From NCBI GenBank assembly GCA_031424795.1, contig JANPIC010000159.1:1-7788 (forward strand): a DNA stretch of 7,788 nucleotides, written 5' to 3'. The DNA comes from Aalborgiella sp031424795. Lineage in GTDB: Bacteria > Pseudomonadota > Gammaproteobacteria > Burkholderiales > Burkholderiaceae_C. The position numbers were made by a program, and so were the translations under genes. Under the pieces are notes generated by a model. The model worked only from the letters and a program-made list of their open reading frames with translations, did no database searches and had not been told where the DNA came from. Below, piece by piece: positions 1-5,435 of the stretch (within the stretch, counting starts at the first letter, position 1; every line of letters starts with the position of its first letter).

Positions 1-753
1 CTTGCCCGCTATCTGCTGGTAAAGCGGTGCAAAGTCTATTTTGGCGAGATCCAGCAAGTCGTCCAGGCTGTTGATGACGAAATAGGTTTCCTGAAAATCG
101 TCGATACAGTAATCGGTTTGCATCACGCGCCGCAGGTCAAAGGCGATGCGGTTGGGCGAGGCATCGTCCAGGGCGAAGATGCTTTCTGAATGAGACGAGG
201 CAATGCCCGCCCCGTAAATGCGCAAACCGTCTGCTTGTTGGATCAGCCCAAACTCCACCGTGTACCAATACACACGTGCCAAATTCGCCAGCTTGCCCAG
301 CTTTTGCGCCCGCAAGCCGCCGACACCGTAGGCTTGGATGAAGTCGGCAATCGCAGGGTTCATCAGCATGGGGACGTGGCCAAAGACGTCGTGAAACACA
401 TCGGGCTCTTCCAGGTAATCCAGCTCGTGCGGCTTGCGGATGAACTGCCCCGCCGGAAAACGCCGGTTCGCCAAGTGCTCGAAAAAAACATCGTCCGGCA
501 CCAAACCGGGCACGGCAACCACTTGCCAGCCGGTGCGTGGCATCAGCACCTCGCTCAAACGGTGGAAGTCTGGAATCTCGTCCGCACCCATGGGTAAATC
601 ACGCATGCCCTGCACAAATTCGTCGCAGGCGCGGCCCGGCAGCAGCTTGGTTTGGCGCTCAAACAGCGTTTTCCACGTTGCGTGCTCGGCAGCGGTGTAG
701 CTGCTCCAGCCTTGGTCAATCGTCCAGTCTGGGCGTTCAGACAGTGGTTTCAT
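1..753 (-). CDS. phhA: Phenylalanine 4-monooxygenase (phenylalanine hydroxylase), C-terminus cut by window edge
   Basis: Hydroxylates L-phenylalanine to L-tyrosine in the cytoplasm, using O2, non-haem Fe(II) and a tetrahydropterin. The minus strand reads open from an ATG at 753 to the left edge, giving 251 residues. The family signature is clear: the iron-binding stretch HDVFGHVP at residues 121-128 supplies His121 and His126, and VEFGL at 166-170 supplies Glu167, the usual two-His-one-Glu facial triad. FIRKPHELDYLEEPD (104-118) and RIYGAGIASS (178-187) are also typical of bacterial PhhA. Family members I know of are about 260-300 residues, so only a short tail is missing. The ATG overlaps the end of phhB by 17 bases and has no recognisable Shine-Dalgarno sequence (it is preceded by a run of C), so translation is probably coupled to phhB, whose product recycles the pterin cofactor. 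The identification is firm. Confidence 0.96.
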   Translation of the reverse strand, partial: MKPLSERPDWTIDQGWSSYTAAEHATWKTLFERQTKLLPGRACDEFVQGMRDLPMGADEIPDFHRLSEVLMPRTGWQVVAVPGLVPDDVFFEHLANRRFPAGQFIRKPHELDYLEEPDVFHDVFGHVPMLMNPAIADFIQAYGVGGLRAQKLGKLANLARVYWYTVEFGLIQQADGLRIYGAGIASSHSESIFALDDASPNRIAFDLRRVMQTDYCIDDFQETYFVINSLDDLLDLAKIDFAPLYQQIAGK

Positions 754-1054
754 GGGGGCAAAATTGTGCAAAAACAGCGTCGGCGTAGCGCGCCAGGTCG
801 ATATCCCGTTGCGACAAACCATCCACATCGTGCGTCGTCAGCGTGATGTTGACGCGGTTGTACACATTGAACCACTCGGGGTGGTGGTTGCGCTTTTCCG
901 CCACGATGGCGATTTGCGTCATGAAGGCAAAAGCTTGCGCGAAATCGGCAAACACGAATTCACGGGTGATGGCATCGCGTTGCGCGTCGTGCTTCCAACT
1001 TGGAAGCGTTGCGAGCAACGCAGCAGTGGTCGTGGGGTTTAGTTTTTCAATCAA
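737..1054 (-). CDS. phhB: 4a-hydroxytetrahydrobiopterin dehydratase (pterin-4a-carbinolamine dehydratase)
   Basis: Dehydrates the 4a-hydroxypterin produced by phenylalanine hydroxylase, the first step in regenerating the cofactor. The 105-residue protein has the usual family length and carries the signature EKRNHHPEWFNVYNRV (53-68) followed by LTTHDVDGLSQRDIDLA (72-88). His57, His58 and His75 match the family's conserved active-site histidines. The start is unusual. The frame is closed by a TGA at 1076-1078 and there is no ATG before residue 45, so TTG at 1054-1052 is the only start that keeps the N-terminal helix. It overlaps the stop of the upstream receptor gene by 8 bases, and only a weak GGGT lies in front of it. 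It overlaps phhA by 17 bases at the other end. Function is firm; the TTG start is likely but inferred by elimination. Confidence 0.94.
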   Translation of the reverse strand: MIEKLNPTTTAALLATLPSWKHDAQRDAITREFVFADFAQAFAFMTQIAIVAEKRNHHPEWFNVYNRVNITLTTHDVDGLSQRDIDLARYADAVFAQFCPHETTV

Positions 1055-2036
1055 TTTTGATACCCGCTGTTTTGATCAGCGCTCCATATTTAGTATGCTC
1101 CATTTGTACAAACTTGGCAAAATCGTAGGTGCTGAGGCGTTCTGGCGTGAAGCCCATTTTGCTGAATTTGTCTTTGTTCTCTGGCGCGTTCATGGCTTCA
1201 GCAAATGCAGCGGCGTATTTTTGAATGTCGGCATCGGCCACATGGCTGGGCGCAAAAATGCCAAACCAGGTGGAGACGTTGAAGCCTTGGATGCTGTCGT
1301 TGATGGGCGGCACATCCGGCAGGGCTTCGCTGCGTTTTTGCGTGGTCACCCCCAAAGCCAGCAGCTTGCCAGCCCGGATCTGCGGCAAGGCGGAGGCCAG
1401 GTTGTCAAACATCACGTCCACTTGACCCGACAGCAAGCCCAGCTGTGCTGGCCCTGCGCCCAGATAAGGAATATGCACCATGCTGGATTTGGTCAGCGAT
1501 TTCAGCATCTCTCCCGCAATGTGTCCAATGCTGCCATTGCCGCCCGAGCTGTAGTTCAGCTTGCCGGGGTTCTTCTTGATGTGGGCAACCAGGTCTGCCG
1601 TGCTGCGAATGTTGAGTTTGGCGGCGACATCGGCGTTGATGACCAAGACGTTGGGGATTTGCGCCACCAAGCTCACGGGTTTGAAATCTTTGAGCGGGTC
1701 AAACGGGTAGTTGGGCATCAGCCACGGGTTGGCGGCGTGGGTGGCGACCGCGCCCATCAGCAATTGGTTGCTGCCAGCGGCGGACTTGGCGACTTGGTTC
1801 GCGCCAATCGTGCCGCCTGCGCCGGGCTTGTTGTCGACGATCACGGCGCTGTCCAACTTGCCGCGTGCGCCTTCCGCCAAGATGCGGGCCGAAATATCCA
1901 GCGGACCACCGGCGGGGTATGGCACAACGATGGTGATGGTTTTGCCGCTGCTTTGGGCGAATACCGCGATTGGAAAAGCAACAGGTAAAGCAATCAAACA
2001 AGCAGTCAAATATCTGGAAAAAGCAGCAGGCAGCAT
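1047..2036 (-). CDS. Bug-family (TctC-like) periplasmic tripartite tricarboxylate transporter substrate-binding protein
   Basis: A secreted solute receptor of the Bug/TctC family, which is strongly expanded in Burkholderiales. The 329-residue form has a signal peptide: a hydrophobic core at about residues 9-25 and a likely cleavage after AVFA (24-27). The mature start ITIVVPYPAGGPLDISARIL (35-54) is the Bug ligand-loop pattern, followed by VIVDNKPGAGGTIGAN (65-80) and the second-lobe stretch HIPYLGAGPAQLGLLSGQVD (188-207). The C-terminal IKTAGIKID is also family-typical. I chose ATG 2036 over ATG 2060 and TTG 2066 because GAAGGA lies 6 bases before it and the signal peptide then starts normally. 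No membrane components (TctA/TctB) are visible, so it is probably an orphan receptor. Ligands in this family are usually carboxylates and cannot be predicted here. It is the first gene of the cluster with phhB and phhA. Confidence 0.93.
   Translation of the reverse strand: MLPAAFSRYLTACLIALPVAFPIAVFAQSSGKTITIVVPYPAGGPLDISARILAEGARGKLDSAVIVDNKPGAGGTIGANQVAKSAAGSNQLLMGAVATHAANPWLMPNYPFDPLKDFKPVSLVAQIPNVLVINADVAAKLNIRSTADLVAHIKKNPGKLNYSSGGNGSIGHIAGEMLKSLTKSSMVHIPYLGAGPAQLGLLSGQVDVMFDNLASALPQIRAGKLLALGVTTQKRSEALPDVPPINDSIQGFNVSTWFGIFAPSHVADADIQKYAAAFAEAMNAPENKDKFSKMGFTPERLSTYDFAKFVQMEHTKYGALIKTAGIKID
1050..1081 (-). promoter_or_regulatory. Two adjacent small hairpins over the receptor stop / phhB start
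   Basis: On the minus strand, CGCTG-ATCAAAA-CAGCG (1081-1065) is a perfect 5-base stem with a 7-base loop. Three bases later ATCAA-AA-TTGAT (1061-1050) is a perfect 5-base inverted repeat around two bases. The second one contains the TTG start codon of phhB (1054-1052). Such structure could limit initiation of phhB unless ribosomes arrive from the receptor gene. The same bases also code for the conserved receptor C-terminus, so the structure may be incidental. Confidence 0.35.
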
Positions 2037-2042
2037 TAAAAA

Positions 2043-2048
2043 TCCTTC
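2043..2048 (-). promoter_or_regulatory. Ribosome binding site of the Bug receptor gene
   Basis: On the minus strand, GAAGGA stands 6 bases upstream of ATG 2036. It is the clearest Shine-Dalgarno sequence in the window and decides the start against ATG 2060 and TTG 2066, which have nothing comparable. It also shows that the downstream minus-strand genes, which lack such sites, probably depend on coupling. Confidence 0.7.
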
Positions 2049-2175
2049 AAGTAACGACATGAACAACGAATACTGCCATCGTAAACTTAAATTGCTGAAG
2101 TGTGGCGTGGCTGCGATTCAGCTAGCTTAAATCGTCAACTGGCGTCAAAATGCGCATAAAGTCGTGTCATTCGAG

Positions 2176-2186
2176 GGTGTTACACC
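2176..2186. promoter_or_regulatory. Perfect 11-base palindrome, possible operator
   Basis: GGTGT-T-ACACC is a perfect inverted repeat around one central base in the divergent intergenic region, 74 bases before the GNAT start. GTGT-N-ACAC symmetry would suit a dimeric repressor or activator, but I cannot name the regulator, and a palindrome this short can occur by chance. Confidence 0.25.
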
Positions 2187-2201
2187 TAGAAAAGGCGGTT
2201 T

Positions 2202-2220
2202 TTTGCTGCATCGCAACAAA
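2202..2220. other. Hairpin with 8-base arms and a 3-base loop upstream of the acetyltransferase
   Basis: TTTGCTGC and GCAACAAA flank the loop ATC. The arms pair over 8 positions with one C/A mismatch. The stem is AT-rich at its base and no T-run follows in the plus direction, so it is unlikely to be an intrinsic terminator. It could affect the leader of the acetyltransferase mRNA if transcription starts upstream, or it could be incidental. Confidence 0.25.
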
Positions 2221-2247
2221 ATTACTGGTTATTTCAGGGAAAACCCT

Positions 2248-2253
2248 TATATT
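2248..2253 (+). promoter_or_regulatory. Possible -10 element of the GNAT-corC-lnt-glyQS cluster
   Basis: TATATT matches the sigma-70 -10 consensus at five of six positions. Transcription would then begin at about 2260, on the acetyltransferase ATG itself, giving a leaderless message. The -35 is poor: TTACTG at 2222-2227 leaves a 20-base spacer. The assignment is therefore weak. Confidence 0.25.
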
Positions 2254-2259
2254 GGAGCT

Positions 2260-2859
2260 ATGGATAAAACCAACAACCGTTCTAGCTTTCCGCTGGTGCC
2301 GATTCGCTCCTTGGGGCCGCGTCACCGAGACCGCATTGCGAAGCATTTGTTGGCGCTGGATGAGTCGGACCGCTACTTGCGCTTTGGCTATGCCGCGTCA
2401 GACGAGCAAATCAACCGCTATGCCGAGGGTTTGAATTTTGAGCGCGATGACATTTACGGCATTTTCAACCGCAAGCTAGAGTTGATTGCCATGGCGCATG
2501 TGGCTGTGGGCGACGAGCCTGAGCAGGCTAAGCATGCTGAGTTCGGCGTTTCCGTGCTCAAAGCAGCGCGTGGCCGAGGTTTTGGCGCGCGCCTGTTTGA
2601 CCGCGCGGTGATGCACGCTCGCAACGAGGGGCGCGACACCTTGTTCATCCACGCCCTGAGTGAAAACACCGCGATGCTGAAAATTGCACGCAACGCTGGT
2701 GCAACGGTGGAGCGCAGCGGCTCAGAGTCGGATGCCTACCTCAAGCTCCCCGCCGCCACGCTAGCGACGCGTTTGACCGAAATGGTGGAAGACCAAATGG
2801 CTGAGGTGGATTACGGCTTCAAGCAGCAAGCCAAGCATTTTCAAGAACTGCTATCCTAG
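2260..2859 (+). CDS. GNAT-family N-acetyltransferase
   Basis: A cytoplasmic acyltransferase of the GCN5-related fold, 199 residues long. The acetyl-CoA-binding motif A is visible as VSVLKAARGRGFGARLFDRA (97-116), with the pyrophosphate loop R-G-R-G-F-G at 104-109. The following SENTAMLKIARNAGATV (134-150) is the usual C-terminal GNAT helix and turn. The acceptor substrate (protein, small molecule or antibiotic) cannot be told. The start is uncertain. ATG 2260 gives a sensible N-terminus, but its GGAG (2254-2257) is only 2 bases upstream, too close for a normal site. A GTG at 2164 would add 32 residues of unconvincing sequence. The gene ends 34 bases before corC on the same strand, so co-transcription is likely. 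In many proteobacteria corC follows ybeY/ybeZ instead, and neither is present here. Confidence 0.88.
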   Translation: MDKTNNRSSFPLVPIRSLGPRHRDRIAKHLLALDESDRYLRFGYAASDEQINRYAEGLNFERDDIYGIFNRKLELIAMAHVAVGDEPEQAKHAEFGVSVLKAARGRGFGARLFDRAVMHARNEGRDTLFIHALSENTAMLKIARNAGATVERSGSESDAYLKLPAATLATRLTEMVEDQMAEVDYGFKQQAKHFQELLS

Positions 2860-2893
2860 AGGCTTCGCAACAACCGCGCTCAGAACAGAATCA

Positions 2894-3817
2894 GTGAGCG
2901 CCACCATAGTGTCAGAACCCAGTTCTTCGTCTGCCAATTCGTCGTCGGGCAACCACAACCCCAACCAAAACCTGAACGCATCACAGGCAGACAAACGCTC
3001 GTTATTTCAAAAAATAGTCGAGTTCATCAACCCCGGCCCAGACTCCAAAGACGAGCTGTTTGAGACCTTGGCCGAGGCCGAAGACAACGACGTGATCGGC
3101 GCCCAAAGCCGCGCGATGCTGGAAGGCGTGATCCGCATGGCCGACATGAGCGCTGGCGACGTGATGGTGCCGGTGACGCGGATTGACCTGCTGGACATCG
3201 ACTCCACCATGGACGAGCTGATGCACCAGGTCATAGACACCGCGCACTCGCGATTTCCGGTGTTTGAGGGCGACAAAGACAACATCATCGGCATTTTGCT
3301 GGCCAAAGACCTGCTGAAACTGCAGCGCGCGCCGGAGTTGAACATCCGCGCCCTCCTGCGCCCGCCAGTGTTTGTGCCTGAAACCAAGGGTTTGAACGAT
3401 TTGTTGCGTGAATTCCGTGGCAACCGCAACCATTTGGCCATCGTCATCGACGAGTTTGGTCGCATGGCCGGTTTGCTGACGATTGAGGACGTGCTGGAAG
3501 AAATTGTCGGCGAAATCGAGGACGAATTTGACATCGTGGAAGACGAAGGCGATATTTTTGGCCTGGCCGACAAAACCTACCGCGTCAGCGGCGACACGGC
3601 GATAGAGCGCGTCAATGACGCCTTCAAAGTCACCCTGCTGGAGTCGGACTCCGACAACCAGTTTGACACCATAGGCGGCCTGGTCGCCCACGAAATGGGC
3701 CATGTGCCCAAGCGCGGTGAGCGCACGGTGCTCAATGGCCTGAGCTTCACGGTGCTGCACACCAAGGGCGGTGCGGTGAAATGGTTCAAGGTCATGCCAG
3801 AGCATATGGCAGAGTAA
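2894..3817 (+). CDS. corC: CBS-domain protein of the CorC/HlyC family (YbeX-like)
   Basis: A 307-residue cytoplasmic protein of the CorC/HlyC family, linked to magnesium/cobalt handling and envelope integrity. Domains in order: a low-complexity Ser/Asn-rich tail (about 7-30), a short linker helix, the CBS pair (about 89-148 and 153-210, starting at the family motif DVMVPVTRID and including IDEFGRMAGLLTIEDVLEEI at 185-204), an acidic segment (205-221), and the C-terminal CorC_HlyC domain (about 226-304, with FDTIGGLVAHEMGHVPKRGE at 257-276). The N-terminal membrane DUF21 domain of larger relatives is absent, as in E. coli CorC. The start is GTG 2894 with no good Shine-Dalgarno sequence; GTG 2909 is an alternative that would only shorten the tail. 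lnt follows after 28 bases, a widely conserved pairing. The exact transport role of this family is unsettled. Confidence 0.93.
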   Translation: MSATIVSEPSSSSANSSSGNHNPNQNLNASQADKRSLFQKIVEFINPGPDSKDELFETLAEAEDNDVIGAQSRAMLEGVIRMADMSAGDVMVPVTRIDLLDIDSTMDELMHQVIDTAHSRFPVFEGDKDNIIGILLAKDLLKLQRAPELNIRALLRPPVFVPETKGLNDLLREFRGNRNHLAIVIDEFGRMAGLLTIEDVLEEIVGEIEDEFDIVEDEGDIFGLADKTYRVSGDTAIERVNDAFKVTLLESDSDNQFDTIGGLVAHEMGHVPKRGERTVLNGLSFTVLHTKGGAVKWFKVMPEHMAE

Positions 3818-3829
3818 TTGGCTGAGTAA
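3807..3829 (+). repeat. Tandem duplication at the corC stop codon
   Basis: TGGCAGAGTAA (3807-3817) is followed one base later by TGGCTGAGTAA (3819-3829), 10 of 11 bases identical with a 12-base period. The corC stop codon TAA therefore has an in-frame second copy directly behind it. It looks like a small slippage duplication, and the second TAA acts as a back-up stop. Confidence 0.5.
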
Positions 3830-3845
3830 ATAGCAAAATAAACCT

Positions 3846-5423
3846 ATGCAATTCGTGGTGCTGTTGATCGCGGGCTGGGCGCAATCCGTCAGCTTGGCTT
3901 GGCCTTTTGAGCTTGAAATACCGATTGCCGGCATCTTGCACGGCCATGCGCTGTGGTGGCTGCAACTGTTGGCGATGGCGGTGTTTGCCCAGTCACTGCT
4001 TCGCGCAGGTTCCATCAAACAAGCCGCCAGCCGCAGCTGGGTGTTCAGCACGGCCTGGATGTGCGGCAGCATTTGGTGGCTCTACATTTCCATGCACACC
4101 TATGGCGGCTTGCCCAGCTGGCTGGCTGCGCTTGCGGTGCTGCTGCTCAGCGGCTGTTTGGCGCTCTTTTATATGCTGGTTTGCATGCTTTTTAAGCGTC
4201 TAGCCGGTGTAAATAATGCCTATAGTGCTATTATTTTTGCATCGTTCTGGATGTTGGCGGAACTGGCGCGCGGCACCTGGCTGACCGGTTTTCCGTGGGG
4301 CGCTGTGGGTTATGCGCATTTGGACGGGCCACTGGCGGGCTTGGCACCGTATGTCGGCGTCTATGGCATGAGCTTTGTCGCCGCCTTTGTGGCGATGGCG
4401 GTGGCGCTGTGGTTGGGGCGCGTGCGGAATACCCATATCGGGTTTGCCAACGTGCAAGGTTTAGCCGTTGTGACCGTTTTGCTGGTCGTTTGGGGGCTGG
4501 GTTGGCAAGTCAAACCCGCAACCACGGTCGACGCCACTTTGCCCAAAGCCTTGGAGGTGACGCTGTTACAAGGCAATATCCCGCAAAACGAGAAATTCCA
4601 AGCGGGCAGCGGCATGGCAACGGCTTTGAGTTGGTATGCCGAGCAGCTTGAAAAAGTGCAAACGGGGCTGGTCGTCACCCCCGAAACCGCTATCCCATTG
4701 CTGCCGCAAAATTTGCCGCCCGAGTATTGGCGCAATTTGCAACAGCCTTTCAAAACTGAAAATGGTCAAAAAGCGGCACTGATTGGCATCCCCATGGGTA
4801 ACCGCGCAGCGGGCTTTAGCAACAGCGTGATTGGTTTCAAGCCCACAGCCTTGGTTTTGTCCGCCCCCTACCAGTACAACAAAGACCACCTCGTGCCCTT
4901 TGGCGAGTTCATTCCGCCGTTTGCACAGTGGTTTATTGATTTGATGAACATCCCGCTGGGCGCGTTCAACCGTGGCGGTTCAGACCAGCCATCCTTTCAC
5001 TGGCAAGGTCAGCGCTTGGGGCTGAATATTTGCTACGAAGACTTGTTTGGCGAAGAGCTGGCGGGGCGTTTTGCCAACCCTGCTAACGCACCCACCATTT
5101 TGGTCAACCTCACCAATATCGCTTGGTTTGGCAACACCGTGGCGATAGACCAGCACCTCAACATCGCCAGATTGCGCTCTATGGAGCTGGCAAAGCCGTC
5201 TATTCGCGCCACCAACACGGGCGCGACGGTGATCATCGATGCGCAAGGCAAAGTCACCCACTCGCTAGAGCGGCACACCCGTGGTGCGCTGGTCGGGCAA
5301 GTGTGGGGCAACACGGTTATCACACCGTATGCATGGTGGGTGGCTCGGTTTTGGCTGTGGCCGCTGTGGATTTTTGGGCTAGTTACTTTGCTGTGCGGCA
5401 TCTGGGGGGCGCGACGCAAGTAA
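3846..5423 (+). CDS. lnt: Apolipoprotein N-acyltransferase
   Basis: An inner-membrane enzyme that adds the third acyl chain to the N-terminal cysteine of lipoproteins, the last step of lipoprotein maturation. The 525-residue length fits the family (E. coli about 512). The N-terminal part (1-210) is a bundle of hydrophobic segments with the marker LARGTWLTGFPWGAVGYAHL (140-159). A periplasmic nitrilase-type domain follows, and a last membrane segment lies near 505-522. The catalytic triad is intact: Glu280 in VTPETAIPLLP, Lys346 in YNKDHLVPFGEFIP, and Cys396 in LNICYEDLFGEEL. The start is ATG 3846, with no clear Shine-Dalgarno sequence in the AT-rich gap. glyQ starts 12 bases after the stop. 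Codons for residues 115-133 lie in an unusual AT-rich patch (4188-4243), described separately. The identification is firm. Confidence 0.96.
   Translation: MQFVVLLIAGWAQSVSLAWPFELEIPIAGILHGHALWWLQLLAMAVFAQSLLRAGSIKQAASRSWVFSTAWMCGSIWWLYISMHTYGGLPSWLAALAVLLLSGCLALFYMLVCMLFKRLAGVNNAYSAIIFASFWMLAELARGTWLTGFPWGAVGYAHLDGPLAGLAPYVGVYGMSFVAAFVAMAVALWLGRVRNTHIGFANVQGLAVVTVLLVVWGLGWQVKPATTVDATLPKALEVTLLQGNIPQNEKFQAGSGMATALSWYAEQLEKVQTGLVVTPETAIPLLPQNLPPEYWRNLQQPFKTENGQKAALIGIPMGNRAAGFSNSVIGFKPTALVLSAPYQYNKDHLVPFGEFIPPFAQWFIDLMNIPLGAFNRGGSDQPSFHWQGQRLGLNICYEDLFGEELAGRFANPANAPTILVNLTNIAWFGNTVAIDQHLNIARLRSMELAKPSIRATNTGATVIIDAQGKVTHSLERHTRGALVGQVWGNTVITPYAWWVARFWLWPLWIFGLVTLLCGIWGARRK
4188..4243 (+). repeat. 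AT-rich patch inside lnt, possible degenerate short dispersed repeat
   Basis: By count, 20 of 56 bases are G or C, far below the surrounding gene, and codons rare for this window (CTA, GTA, ATA, CTT) cluster here. Positions 4201-4233 match the reverse complement of 6885-6917 in glyS at 23 of 33 bases without gaps, including the blocks TAGCCGG and TGCTATTA. It encodes the loop and start of a membrane helix of Lnt without breaking the frame. I recall a short repeat with similar text in Comamonadaceae genomes but cannot verify it here. Confidence 0.4.
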
Positions 5424-5435
5424 AATCAACGCCCT

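Larger units (their letters stand above)
2037..2259. other. Divergent intergenic region between the receptor/phh cluster and the GNAT-corC-lnt-gly cluster
   Basis: This 223-base gap must hold the promoters for the minus-strand receptor/phh cluster and probably for the plus-strand cluster. It is more AT-rich than the coding DNA. Visible elements are a minus-strand pair of TTGACG hexamers without a convincing -10, the palindromic core AGCTAGCT at 2119-2126 flanked by GATTC and TAAATC, the palindrome at 2176-2186, the hairpin at 2202-2220 and a TATATT box at 2248-2253. The plus-strand reading frame of the acetyltransferase stays open back to a GTG at 2164, but the residues so added are unlike a GNAT start. 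I see no RNA gene here. Confidence 0.6.

Noticed and set aside
190..597. A 135-codon plus-strand open frame in the first 600 bases
   Set aside because: It is antisense to phhA, whose metal ligands and family motifs are intact on the minus strand.
843..1988. A 381-codon plus-strand open frame opposite the receptor gene
   Set aside because: It is antisense to a clear Bug-family gene with signal peptide and family motifs. The plus-strand translation has no recognisable domain and looks like the open shadow frame expected in GC-rich DNA.
2202..2220. The hairpin at 2202-2220 as an intrinsic terminator
   Set aside because: No T-run follows in the plus direction, the stem is short and mismatched, and in the minus direction it would lie upstream of the receptor gene, where no gene needs ending.
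2164..2259. N-terminal extension of the acetyltransferase from GTG 2164
   Set aside because: The frame is open, but the added 32 residues do not resemble a GNAT start and would cover the palindrome, hairpin and possible -10 box. It is kept only as an alternative start.
3002..4072. A 356-codon minus-strand open frame spanning corC and the start of lnt
   Set aside because: It crosses two well-identified plus-strand genes, is rich in His/Gln/Val as shadow frames are, and has no start signal or known motif.
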